Notes under the pieces: model-generated
What the model was told of the DNA's origin: nothing
Databases searched by the model: none
The model's input: the letters and a program-made list of their open reading frames with translations, nothing else
Assembly (NCBI GenBank): GCA_046724655.1
Contig: JBKOWY010000099.1
Span: 1 to 56,439 of the forward strand
DNA from: JALZAA01 sp046724655
GTDB lineage: Bacteria; Actinomycetota; Acidimicrobiia; IMCC26256; JACDBD01
Reading direction: 5' to 3'
Length of the DNA stretch: 56,439 bases
Translations under genes and position numbers: made by a program
Shown here: positions 15,615 to 23,320 of the stretch, one piece after another
How positions within the stretch are numbered: the stretch's first letter is position 1
Layout of the letters: the number at the start of each line of letters is the position of its first letter

Positions 15615-16904
15615 ATGAGCATGCGCGCCGACGAGATGATCCTCGTCTCGGTCGACGATCACATCTGCGAGCCCGCTGACATGTTCGTCGCGCACGTGCC
15701 GGCCCGTTATCGGGATCAGATGCCGCGTGTCGTCGACGAGCCCGACGGCTCGCAGCAGTGGTACTACGGCGAGCTCCGCGGACGGAACCTCGGGCTCAAC
15801 GCAGTCGCCGGCAAGCCCCCCGAGATGTTCAACGTCAACCCGACCCGTTACGAGGAGATGCGGCCGGGCTGCTACGACGTGCACGAGCGGGTACGGGACA
15901 TGTCAGCAGGGGGCCAGCTTGCAGGCCTGAACTTCCCCAACTGGACGGGCTTCTCGGGTCAGGTCCTCAACGCCGGGCCAGACCGCGACGTGAACCTGGT
16001 GATGATCAAGGCGTACAACGACTGGCACGTCGACGAGTGGTGCGGCGCGTACCCCGAGCGCTTCATCCCGTGCGGCATCCTGCCCTTGTTCGACGTCCAC
16101 GAGGGGGCGAAAGAGGTGCGACGGCTCGACAAGAAGGGCTGTCACGCGGTCACGTTCTCGGAGAACCCTGCCGGCCTTGGCATGCCGAGCATCCACACCG
16201 ACGCCTGGGACCCGTTGTTCGCGGCGTGCTCGGACACCGGGACCGTGCTGTGCTGCCACGTCGGATCGTCGTCGAAGAGCGCGTCGACGGCGCCGGACGC
16301 CCCGCCGCCCGTCCCGATGAACCTGTCGTCAGCGATGAGCATCTTCACGCTCGGCGACCTGCTGTGGGCCGACTTCTGGCACCGGTTCCCGAAACTCAGG
16401 TTCGCGCTGACGGAGGGCGACATCGGATGGATCCCGTACTTCCTCCAGCGCGGTGAGCACACGCTCGACCGGCACAACGCGTGGATGGGCCACGACCAGC
16501 CGCAGGGGCTGCGGCCAAGCGAGCTGTTCCGAGAGCGCATTCTCTGCTGCTTCATCGAGGATCGGGTCGGTGTGAAGCTGCTCGACGAGTTCAACATCGA
16601 CAACGTGTGCTGGGAATCCGACTACCCACACTCGGATAGCTCGTGGCCGACCGCGCCCGAGCGCATGGAGGTGCTGCTGGGTGACCTCGACCGCGAGGTC
16701 GTCGACAAGCTCACACACCGCAATGCCATGCGCCACTACCAGTTCGATCCGTTCGCAGTGCGCTCCCGGGAACAGTGCACCGTGGGTGCGCTACGGGCCG
16801 AGGCCGCCGACGTCGACACGGTGACGCACGTCGGCCGGCTCGCCGACGAACGCGACGTCGAGACCTGGCGCAAGATGACCGGCACCGCGCCACGGTCGCG
16901 CTGA
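15615..16904 (+). CDS. amidohydrolase-family (amidohydrolase_2) metal-dependent hydrolase or decarboxylase
   Basis: 429 aa. TIM-barrel amidohydrolase of the ACMSD-like group: ILVSVDDHICEPADMF with the N-terminal metal region, AYNDWHVDEWCGAYPERFIP, CHAVTFSENPAGLG, CCHVGSSSKS with a metal-ligand His, and CWESDYPHSDSSWP with the late Asp. The C-terminal tail REQCTVGALRAEAADVDT is shared with the paralogue at 35794. Such enzymes catalyse non-oxidative decarboxylation or hydrolysis of ring compounds. It is one of four paralogues in the window. A GTGC-rich 5' region and a TAACGT box just before ATG suggest leaderless expression. Confidence 0.9.
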   Translation: MSMRADEMILVSVDDHICEPADMFVAHVPARYRDQMPRVVDEPDGSQQWYYGELRGRNLGLNAVAGKPPEMFNVNPTRYEEMRPGCYDVHERVRDMSAGGQLAGLNFPNWTGFSGQVLNAGPDRDVNLVMIKAYNDWHVDEWCGAYPERFIPCGILPLFDVHEGAKEVRRLDKKGCHAVTFSENPAGLGMPSIHTDAWDPLFAACSDTGTVLCCHVGSSSKSASTAPDAPPPVPMNLSSAMSIFTLGDLLWADFWHRFPKLRFALTEGDIGWIPYFLQRGEHTLDRHNAWMGHDQPQGLRPSELFRERILCCFIEDRVGVKLLDEFNIDNVCWESDYPHSDSSWPTAPERMEVLLGDLDREVVDKLTHRNAMRHYQFDPFAVRSREQCTVGALRAEAADVDTVTHVGRLADERDVETWRKMTGTAPRSR

Positions 16905-16923
16905 GTCGCGTAGGCGCGGCAAA

Positions 16924-17703
16924 ATGACGGATCGCGTTCGCCTTGACTACGACGGCCCGATCGCAACCATCACGAACGACAACCCCGAGAAGCACAATGC
17001 GTTCGACGACGAGATGGACGCACGGCTCTTCGAGATCCTCGGCGAGCTGCGCGACCGGCCCGATGTGCGGGTGGTCATCTGGCGGGGCGAGGGCAAATCC
17101 TTCTCGTCTGGACGCGACGTCAGCTCGATCGGCTCGATGCGGGTCCCGCTGTCGCATCACGAGCTGATGCGAAGGGGTCATCGCGGCATTCAGCAGCTCT
17201 GGGATCTCGACGCTCCGGTGCTGGTCGCATGCAAGGGCTGGGTGATGGGAGCGGCGTTCCAGCGCGCGATGCTCTGCGACATACGGATTGCCGCCCAGGA
17301 CACGCGCTTTCGCCTGCCCGAGCTGACCTACGGCGTCATCCCCGACACCGGCGGCGTCGGAGTGCTGTTCGAGATGTGCGGTCCCGGCCTGGTCACCGAC
17401 CTGGTGCTCACCAGCCGCGTGCTCGGCGCCGACGAGGCGATCACGCACGGGGTCGTCAGCCGCGTCGTGCCCGAGCAGGGCCTTGATGCCACCGTGCGAG
17501 AGATGGCCGAGCACATCGCCGGTCTGCCGGCCGTGACCGTGAAGATGGCGCGCGAGGTGATCCGGCACCTCGCCGTCCCGGCCATCCGCTCGTCGATGGC
17601 GGACGAGATGATCTACCAGACGTTCATCAACAAGAGCGACGACATCGCCGAGCTCCGAAAGGCGCGCGCCGAAGATCGCGAGCCGCGCTACACGGGCAGC
17701 TGA
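16924..17703 (+). CDS. enoyl-CoA hydratase/isomerase-family protein
   Basis: 259 aa crotonase fold, ATG start 19 bp after the amidohydrolase. Motifs: NPEKHNAFDDEMDARLF, GKSFSSGRDVSSIGSM and KGWVMGAAFQRAMLCDIRI. The first classical Glu is Gln (AAFQ) while the second is kept (RLPEL). This pattern occurs in isomerase-like or lyase-like crotonases. The following SDR is 19 bp downstream, so the three genes probably form one transcript. Confidence 0.9.
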   Translation: MTDRVRLDYDGPIATITNDNPEKHNAFDDEMDARLFEILGELRDRPDVRVVIWRGEGKSFSSGRDVSSIGSMRVPLSHHELMRRGHRGIQQLWDLDAPVLVACKGWVMGAAFQRAMLCDIRIAAQDTRFRLPELTYGVIPDTGGVGVLFEMCGPGLVTDLVLTSRVLGADEAITHGVVSRVVPEQGLDATVREMAEHIAGLPAVTVKMAREVIRHLAVPAIRSSMADEMIYQTFINKSDDIAELRKARAEDREPRYTGS

Positions 17704-17722
17704 GCATCGGAAGGGGGAGCGC

Positions 17723-18607
17723 GTGAGCGACGTGATCGGACTGCCGGAGCCGCCTCCGGTCGGTGAGAGCGCGCTTCCGCCCGGAACGTTCGACGGCGTC
17801 AGCGTGCTGGTGACCGGGGGCGGAACCGGCCTGGGTAAGGCGATTGCGGCGGAGTTCGCGCGCCTCGGCGCGCCGATCGTGATCGCCAGCCGCAAGGAGG
17901 AGCACCTCACGGCAGGGCGAAAGGCGATTGAGGAGCTCGGCGCGCCTGTGGTGGTCGTGCCGTGCGACATCCGGCAGCCCGACGAGATCACGGCCGCGTT
18001 CGACGCCGCCGAAGACGCATTCAGCCTGCCCGGGGTCTTGGTCAACAACGCCGCCGCCAACTTCCCGGTCCCCGCCGAGGACATGTCCCCGAATGCGTGG
18101 CGCACCGTCGTCGACATCACCCTGAACGGCAGCTTCTACTGCGCCCGTGAGTTCGCCCGGCGGCACCTTGCCGCGGGCACGCCGGGCTCGATCATCAACG
18201 TCGGCGCGTCGTACGCGTGGACGGGCGGGCCCGGCTTCGCGCATTCGGCCGCGGCAAAAGCGGGCATCAAGAACCTCACCGAGTCGCTCGCGGTCGAATG
18301 GGGCCCGTACGGGATCCAGGTCAACGCGCTCGTGCCGGGGCTCTTCCCGCACGAGGACATGACCGCCGACATCCGGAGCAACCTCGACCGGACGAACGAC
18401 AAGGACCCGTGCCAGCCCGCGATGCGCGTCGGTCGCCGCCAGGAGCTCGGATGGGCGGCGACGTTCCTGGCCTCGCCGTACGCGCGGTTCATCTCCGGGC
18501 ACACGCTCGTGGTGGACGGCGCCAACTGGCAGCGCCGCAGCCTCACCAACCCGCCCGTGACGACCGTGCGGGAGCAGATGGGGAAGGGCCCCTTCGAGCC
18601 GTCCTGA
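17723..18607 (+). CDS. 2,4-dienoyl-CoA-reductase-like SDR
   Basis: 294 aa, GTG at 17723 preceded by GGAAGGGGG. VLVTGGGTGLGKAIAAEFA is the nucleotide-binding motif; NNAAANFPVPAEDMSPNAW matches the dienoyl-CoA reductase version of NNAG. At the catalytic site the usual Tyr-x3-Lys is Ser-x3-Lys (SAAAKAGIKNL), as in eukaryotic-type DECR where Tyr is supplied elsewhere. Predicted to reduce an unsaturated CoA ester with NADPH in the cytosol. The pairing with EchA fits beta-oxidation of an unsaturated substrate. Confidence 0.88.
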   Translation: MSDVIGLPEPPPVGESALPPGTFDGVSVLVTGGGTGLGKAIAAEFARLGAPIVIASRKEEHLTAGRKAIEELGAPVVVVPCDIRQPDEITAAFDAAEDAFSLPGVLVNNAAANFPVPAEDMSPNAWRTVVDITLNGSFYCAREFARRHLAAGTPGSIINVGASYAWTGGPGFAHSAAAKAGIKNLTESLAVEWGPYGIQVNALVPGLFPHEDMTADIRSNLDRTNDKDPCQPAMRVGRRQELGWAATFLASPYARFISGHTLVVDGANWQRRSLTNPPVTTVREQMGKGPFEPS

Positions 18608-18634
18608 CCAACGTGCCTGGGATCTACAGCTAGG

Positions 18635-20008
18635 TCAGTACTGCTCGAAGTTGCGGCGGCGCTCCCAGTCGGTGACGGCGAGGTTGAACCCGGCCCACTC
18701 CTGGCGCGCCGTGTTGACCAAGTGCTCGTGCACCTCGGCGCCGAAGGCCTTGATGGCCACCTCGCTCGCTTCGAGCTCGGCGATCGCGTCCACGAGCGTG
18801 TCAGGAACGCGTGCGACGTCTTGCGCCTCGTACGCGTTGCCGTCGCAGCGTGAACCGGGATCAAGGCCGTGCTCGATGCCGTGCAGGCCGCCCGCGATCG
18901 TCGCCGCGAACGCGAGGTACGGGTTCACGTCGGCGCCGGGGAGGCGCGACTCGACCCGGAAGGACTGTCCGTCGCCGACGATCCGGAACCCGCACGTGCG
19001 GTTGTCGCGGCCCCACGCGAGCGCGGTGGGCGCCCACGACTCCGGCAGATAGCGCTTGAACGAGTTCACCGTCGGGGCGAACAGCCACGCCAGCTCCCGG
19101 CCGGTTGCGATCAGCCCCCCGAGCCAGCCTCGGAACACGCCCGAAAGCTCGTCGGGCGCGGCCGCGTCCCACATCAGCGACGTCGAGGCGTCGCCGTCCC
19201 ACACGCTCGAGTGCACATGGCAGGACGAGCCGCCTTCCGCCATCGAGTACTTCGCCATGAACGTGATCGACCGGCCTGCGAGCGACGCGATCTCCTTGGC
19301 GCCGTTCTTGTAGATCACGTGCCGGTCCGCCATCTCGAGCGCGTCGGCGTACTCGAGGTTGATCTCGTGCTGACCCCTGCCGGCCTCGCCCTTCGAGAAC
19401 TCGACCGGGACCGCGGCGGCGTCCATCGCATTGCGGATGGCGCGGATCAGGTACTCGTCCCGGGTCGTCTGCAGCAGGTGATAGTCCTGAATGACGGGTG
19501 AGTGGGGCTCGAGATCCGCGTATCCCTTGGCTGCGGCTTCCTCGTACGAGTCGCGGAACAGGAAGAACTCGAGCTCCGACCCGATCTTGATCGTGTATCC
19601 CGCCGCCGCTGCCCGCTCGACCTGCCGCTGCAAGATCCGCCGGGGCGAGACCTCCACCGGGGTGCCGGTCTCGTGGTCGACGAGGTCGCACAGCACCAGC
19701 GCCGTCTTCTCGAGCCACGGCACGGGGCGCAGCGTCGTGAGGTCGGGCACGGCCTTCATGTCGCCGTAGCCCTGTTCCCAGTTGGCGAACCGGTAGCCGG
19801 GCACGGGCGTCATCTCGACGTCCACCGCGAGCAGGTAGTTGCACGCCTCGATGCCGGCTTCCTCGACGACGTGGTCGAGGAAGTAGTGGCCGGTCACGCG
19901 CTTGCCCATCAGCCGACCCTGGAGGTCGGGGAAGGTGACGAGCACGGTGTCGACGCCGCCGGAGCCGATCTGCTCCCGTAGTAACTCGAGCGTCAGCGCG
20001 CTGCTCAT
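18635..20008 (-). CDS. glutamine-synthetase-family ligase (GlnA/PuuA-like)
   Basis: 457 aa, full length for GS-type gamma-glutamyl ligases. Visible: the early FPDLQGRLMGKRVTGHYFL (typical of PuuA/GlnA3-like proteins), KIGSELEFFLFR with catalytic Glu residues, EFSKGEAGRGQHEINLEY, FMAKYSMAEGGSSCHVHSS with the ATP/metal His, and RVESRLPGADVNPYLAFAA with substrate and nucleotide Arg residues. It ligates an amine to glutamate using ATP; the true substrate may be a polyamine or other amine and not ammonia. Convergent with the dienoyl-CoA-reductase-like gene; 13 bp downstream of an SDR on the same strand. Confidence 0.9.
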   Translation of the reverse strand: MSSALTLELLREQIGSGGVDTVLVTFPDLQGRLMGKRVTGHYFLDHVVEEAGIEACNYLLAVDVEMTPVPGYRFANWEQGYGDMKAVPDLTTLRPVPWLEKTALVLCDLVDHETGTPVEVSPRRILQRQVERAAAAGYTIKIGSELEFFLFRDSYEEAAAKGYADLEPHSPVIQDYHLLQTTRDEYLIRAIRNAMDAAAVPVEFSKGEAGRGQHEINLEYADALEMADRHVIYKNGAKEIASLAGRSITFMAKYSMAEGGSSCHVHSSVWDGDASTSLMWDAAAPDELSGVFRGWLGGLIATGRELAWLFAPTVNSFKRYLPESWAPTALAWGRDNRTCGFRIVGDGQSFRVESRLPGADVNPYLAFAATIAGGLHGIEHGLDPGSRCDGNAYEAQDVARVPDTLVDAIAELEASEVAIKAFGAEVHEHLVNTARQEWAGFNLAVTDWERRRNFEQY

Positions 20009-20021
20009 GTTGTTTCCTCGG

Positions 20022-20798
20022 CTATTCGGGTGTCACGTACGCCGCGGAGATGCCGCCGTCGACGACGAGCGCGGTACCGGTCATGAACGACGAATCGTCG
20101 CAGGCGAGGAACAGGGCGGCACGCGCGATCTCTGCCGCCTGCCCCGGACGTCCCATCGGGATATGGACGAGCCGGCTTGCCGCCCACTGCGGGTCGGCCA
20201 TGAGCTCGGCGAGCAGCGGGGTATCGATGGGGCCCGGGCACAAGATGTTGGCGCGGATCCCGCGTCGCGCGTATTCAACCGCGATCTCGCGCGTCATCGC
20301 CAGGACGCCACCTTTGCTCGCGGTGTACGCGATCTGTGGCACGGCTGATCCCATGAGCGCAACGAGCGACGACACGTTGACGATCGACCCTCCGCCCGAC
20401 TCGAGCAAGGCGGGAATCCCGTACCTGCAGCCGAGCCAGACCCCCTTCAGGTTCACGGCCATCACGCGTTCCCACGTCGCCTCGGGTGTATCGAGCGTGC
20501 CGGCGTCCTCGGACGGCATGATGCCGGCGTTGTTGTAGAGCACGTGCAAGCCGCCGAACGTGTCGAGCGCGAATCGCACCATGGATTCCGCCTCGCCGGC
20601 GCCGGACACGTCGGCCTTCACGAACGCGGCGCGCCCACCGGAGTCGCTGATGGCCTCGACCGCAGCCTTCCCTTCGCCTTCGGCGACGTCTGCGATCACG
20701 ACGGAAGCGCCTTCGGCCGCGAACAGCTCGGCCGCGACCCTGCCGATCCCGCCGGCCGCGCCGGTGATCAGCGCCACCTTTCCCTCGAGCCGTCTCAC
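20022..20798 (-). CDS. short-chain dehydrogenase/reductase
   Basis: 258 aa from GTG at 20798. Classical motifs: ALITGAAGGIGRVAAELFA, VLYNNAGIMP, NVSSLVALM and YTASKGGVLAM (Tyr-x3-Lys). The C-terminus MTGTALVVDGGISAAYV is FabG-like. It lies 3 bp from the divergent LLM gene start and 13 bp upstream of the GS-like gene, with which it is probably co-transcribed. Substrate unknown. Confidence 0.9.
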   Translation of the reverse strand: MRRLEGKVALITGAAGGIGRVAAELFAAEGASVVIADVAEGEGKAAVEAISDSGGRAAFVKADVSGAGEAESMVRFALDTFGGLHVLYNNAGIMPSEDAGTLDTPEATWERVMAVNLKGVWLGCRYGIPALLESGGGSIVNVSSLVALMGSAVPQIAYTASKGGVLAMTREIAVEYARRGIRANILCPGPIDTPLLAELMADPQWAASRLVHIPMGRPGQAAEIARAALFLACDDSSFMTGTALVVDGGISAAYVTPE

Positions 20799-20801
20799 GC
20801 C

Positions 20802-21716
20802 GTGTCATCATCCCGCATCGTGCAGGTCTCCATCACGATCTCCGGCCTCACGCGTCTGTTCGGCGGCGACCTCGCTGCCATGCTCGACGCCGCGCGGGTC
20901 GCTGACGACGCCGGCATCGACCAGCTCGTGCTGCCCGATCACGTGGTGATGGGGCCTCGCCTCGACCGCTACCCGTTCGGCAAGTTCCCGTATGGGCCCG
21001 AGGAGCCGTGGATCGAACCGCTCACGATGCTCGCCGCTATGGCGGCAGTGACGCGGCGCGTGCGCCTCGCGACGGGAGTGCTCATCACGCCGCTCCGGCC
21101 CGCGGTGTTGCTCGCCAAGACCGCCGCCACGCTCGACGTGCTGTCAGACGGACGGCTCGATCTCGGGGTCGGCACGGGATGGCAACGTGAGGAGTTCGAC
21201 GCGGTGGGAGTGCCGTTCAGCGGACGGACGGCGCGCATGGAGGACACGGTCCGCGCATGCCAGGCGTTGTGGACGCAAGAACCGCCGGTCTCGTTCTCTT
21301 CGCCCACCGTGTCGTTCGAGGACTTGTGGTGCGAGCCCCGTCCCACACAGCAAGGAGGCATTCCGGTGTGGTTCGGGGGCGGTCCGAACGAGGAGACAGC
21401 CCGCCGCGTCGCCGAGCTCGGCGTGGGCTGGATGCCCATCGGTCTGATGCCGCGCGACGAGCTCGCCCGGGCGATTGACCTTTTCCGATCCGCCTTCGAG
21501 AACGCCGGGCGCGACCCAGCCACGCTCGCCGTGCGTGCCGGCATCGCCTCGATCACTGACGACGACCACCACCTCGACCTGGACCGCACCCTCGAGCCCG
21601 TGCCCGACTTCGAAGCCATGGGCGTCACGATGGTGTCGCTCGGCCTGGGGCGCTTCTTGCACGACCCCGATGACGTCACCCAGTTCTTCGCCGACGTGGG
21701 CGCGGCGTTCGCGTGA
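20802..21716 (+). CDS. LLM-class flavin (F420 or FMN) oxidoreductase
   Basis: 304 aa from GTG at 20802; GTG at 20820 is an equal alternative and gives the more usual N-terminus VQVSITISGL. Luciferase-like TIM barrel: LVLPDHVVMGP, VRLATGVLITPLRPAVLLAK, LDVLSDGRLDLGVGTGW and IPVWFGGGPNEETARRVAEL. Actinobacterial members commonly use F420. It carries out hydride transfer to or oxygenation of an unknown substrate. The start lies only 3 bp from the divergent SDR start, leaving room only for overlapping promoters. Confidence 0.88.
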   Translation: MSSSRIVQVSITISGLTRLFGGDLAAMLDAARVADDAGIDQLVLPDHVVMGPRLDRYPFGKFPYGPEEPWIEPLTMLAAMAAVTRRVRLATGVLITPLRPAVLLAKTAATLDVLSDGRLDLGVGTGWQREEFDAVGVPFSGRTARMEDTVRACQALWTQEPPVSFSSPTVSFEDLWCEPRPTQQGGIPVWFGGGPNEETARRVAELGVGWMPIGLMPRDELARAIDLFRSAFENAGRDPATLAVRAGIASITDDDHHLDLDRTLEPVPDFEAMGVTMVSLGLGRFLHDPDDVTQFFADVGAAFA

Positions 21717-21727
21717 ACATTCGGCCG

Positions 21728-21733
21728 TAAGCT
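21728..21733 (+). promoter_or_regulatory. -10-like box for secreted peptidase
   Basis: TAAGCT, 8 nt before the GTG at 21742. No Shine-Dalgarno sequence. Fits leaderless expression. Confidence 0.3.
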
Positions 21734-21741
21734 CGAATTCG

Positions 21742-23250
21742 GTGTTCTGCCTCCGTCGTCCGACTGTTCTCGCGTTCGCGTTCGCGCTCGCGCTGGTCGG
21801 AGTCTCCGCCGTCGCGCCTGGCAGCTCGGCCGGGGCGGCGGTGTCGCATGCGACGAAATCAGCCGTCGGAAAGCCGTCGCTCGAGCTCGACTGGAAGGGC
21901 TGCGGAGACGAGGGCGAATGCGCTCAGCTCACGGTGCCGCTCGACTATCAACGCCCGGACAACGGCCAGACTTTGAAGGTCGCGCTCTTCCGTCTCCGTG
22001 CCACTGACCGGAAGCACCGGATCGGATCGTTGCTCATGAACCCGGGAGGCCCCGGCGCGCCGGGCGCCGAGTTCGTTCGCAGCATCGAGAGTGTCCTTCC
22101 CGACGAGATCCGGAAGCGCTTCGACGTCATAGGATTCGACCCGCGCGGGAGTGGTGAGACGCACCCGGTGAAGTGTCGCGACAACCTCGACGACGTGTTC
22201 ACCCTCGACTACTCGCCCGATACGGCGGATGAGCGCGCCCGCCTCGACGCCGGATTGCAGCAGCTCGCGCAGTCGTGCGAGCAGCGCAGCGGCGACGTGC
22301 TGCGCTATGTGTCGAGCGAGAACACGGCCCGTGACATGGATCGCATCCGCAGGGCCGTCGGTGACAAGGCGCTCACCTACGTCGGCTACTCCTACGGAAC
22401 GTACATCGGGACCCTGTACGCCGAGCTCTTCCCGAAGAAGGTGCGAGCGCTCGTCTTCGACGGCGCTCTCGACCCGAACCTCACCGGCGTCGATCTGGCC
22501 TTGCAGCAGGCCGTTGGGTTCGAACGGTCGCTCGACGCGTTCCTCGCCCAGTGCTCGCGGAACAACCGATGCCCGTTCTACAACGCAGGCGATTCCGCCG
22601 GAGCGTTCGACCGCCTGATGGCGCAGGTCGACGCGCAACCGCTTCCCGGACGCAATAGCCGAGTACTCGGCGGGGGAGAGTTCGATCTGGCCGTCGCGCA
22701 AGCCTTGTACGCAGGGGACGCGGGATATGCGCAACTGGAACAGGCGCTGGCCGCCGCGCAACGGGGCGACGGCGACAGGATGCTCCGGCTCGCCGACGAG
22801 TACACCGGTCGTCGACGGGACGGCACATACGACTCGAGTCAGCCCGCGTACTGGGCGATCGGATGCCTCGACGGGCCCGTCATCGGCGGACCCGACGCCT
22901 TTCAGGCTGCGGAAGCCCGGTTCCGCGCCGCCGCGCCGCGCATCGGTGTGCCGCTGCTCAATGCCGGTCTGATCTGCGCGTACTGGCCCGTGCCCCCCGA
23001 GCCGAGCCCGGCTCCGGTCCAGATCGACGGCACACCCCCGATCCTCGTCATCGGCACCACCCACGACCCGGCTACCCCGTTGCAGTGGGCCGAGGGCCTT
23101 GCCGGCGAGATCTCGTCCGGGGTGCTGCTGACCGCCGAGGGCACGCAGCACACGTCGTTCCTGCTCGCCGACAACACGTGCGTCGACGGCAAGGTCATCA
23201 AGTACCTCCTCGATCGCACACCCCCGTCCAACCAGACGAAGTGCGGCTGA
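21742..23250 (+). CDS. secreted alpha/beta hydrolase, tripeptidyl-aminopeptidase (SlpD/E-like) family
   Basis: 502 aa from GTG at 21742. A signal peptide is clear: CLRRPTVLAFAFALALVGVS, then an Ala/Gly-rich cleavage region (SSAGAAVSHA). The mature protein has LTVPLDYQRPDNGQTLKVAL, the LLMNPGGPGAPGAEF oxyanion region, VIGFDPRGSGET, the nucleophile GYSYGTYIG (catalytic Ser), GTTHDPATPLQWAEGL (catalytic Asp) and EGTQHTSFL (catalytic His). The C-terminal TAP-like domain is present. Predicted exported peptidase or esterase acting on extracellular peptides. Confidence 0.9.
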   Translation: MFCLRRPTVLAFAFALALVGVSAVAPGSSAGAAVSHATKSAVGKPSLELDWKGCGDEGECAQLTVPLDYQRPDNGQTLKVALFRLRATDRKHRIGSLLMNPGGPGAPGAEFVRSIESVLPDEIRKRFDVIGFDPRGSGETHPVKCRDNLDDVFTLDYSPDTADERARLDAGLQQLAQSCEQRSGDVLRYVSSENTARDMDRIRRAVGDKALTYVGYSYGTYIGTLYAELFPKKVRALVFDGALDPNLTGVDLALQQAVGFERSLDAFLAQCSRNNRCPFYNAGDSAGAFDRLMAQVDAQPLPGRNSRVLGGGEFDLAVAQALYAGDAGYAQLEQALAAAQRGDGDRMLRLADEYTGRRRDGTYDSSQPAYWAIGCLDGPVIGGPDAFQAAEARFRAAAPRIGVPLLNAGLICAYWPVPPEPSPAPVQIDGTPPILVIGTTHDPATPLQWAEGLAGEISSGVLLTAEGTQHTSFLLADNTCVDGKVIKYLLDRTPPSNQTKCG

Positions 23251-23273
23251 GGGCGCGCCTTCCCCGCCCCAAC

Positions 23274-23295
23274 TAGAATCTGACGACCCGTCAGA
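23274..23295 (+). promoter_or_regulatory. -10 box with overlapping TGAC-GTCAG palindromic operator
   Basis: A TAGAAT -10 box (23274-23279) runs into the palindrome TCTGACG-ACC-CGTCAGA (23279-23295), which would cover the transcription start of the amidohydrolase gene at 23321. The core TGACGNNNCGTCAG is almost the same as the palindrome before the tetR gene at 41042. The location is ideal for repression by a TetR protein. Confidence 0.5.
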
Positions 23296-23320
23296 TCACC
23301 TGCGCCCGGAGGACCGTCGC

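Noticed and set aside
16711..18120. 469-codon open frame on the minus strand
   Set aside because: Antisense to EchA and SDR genes with clear motifs; no family resemblance in its own translation.
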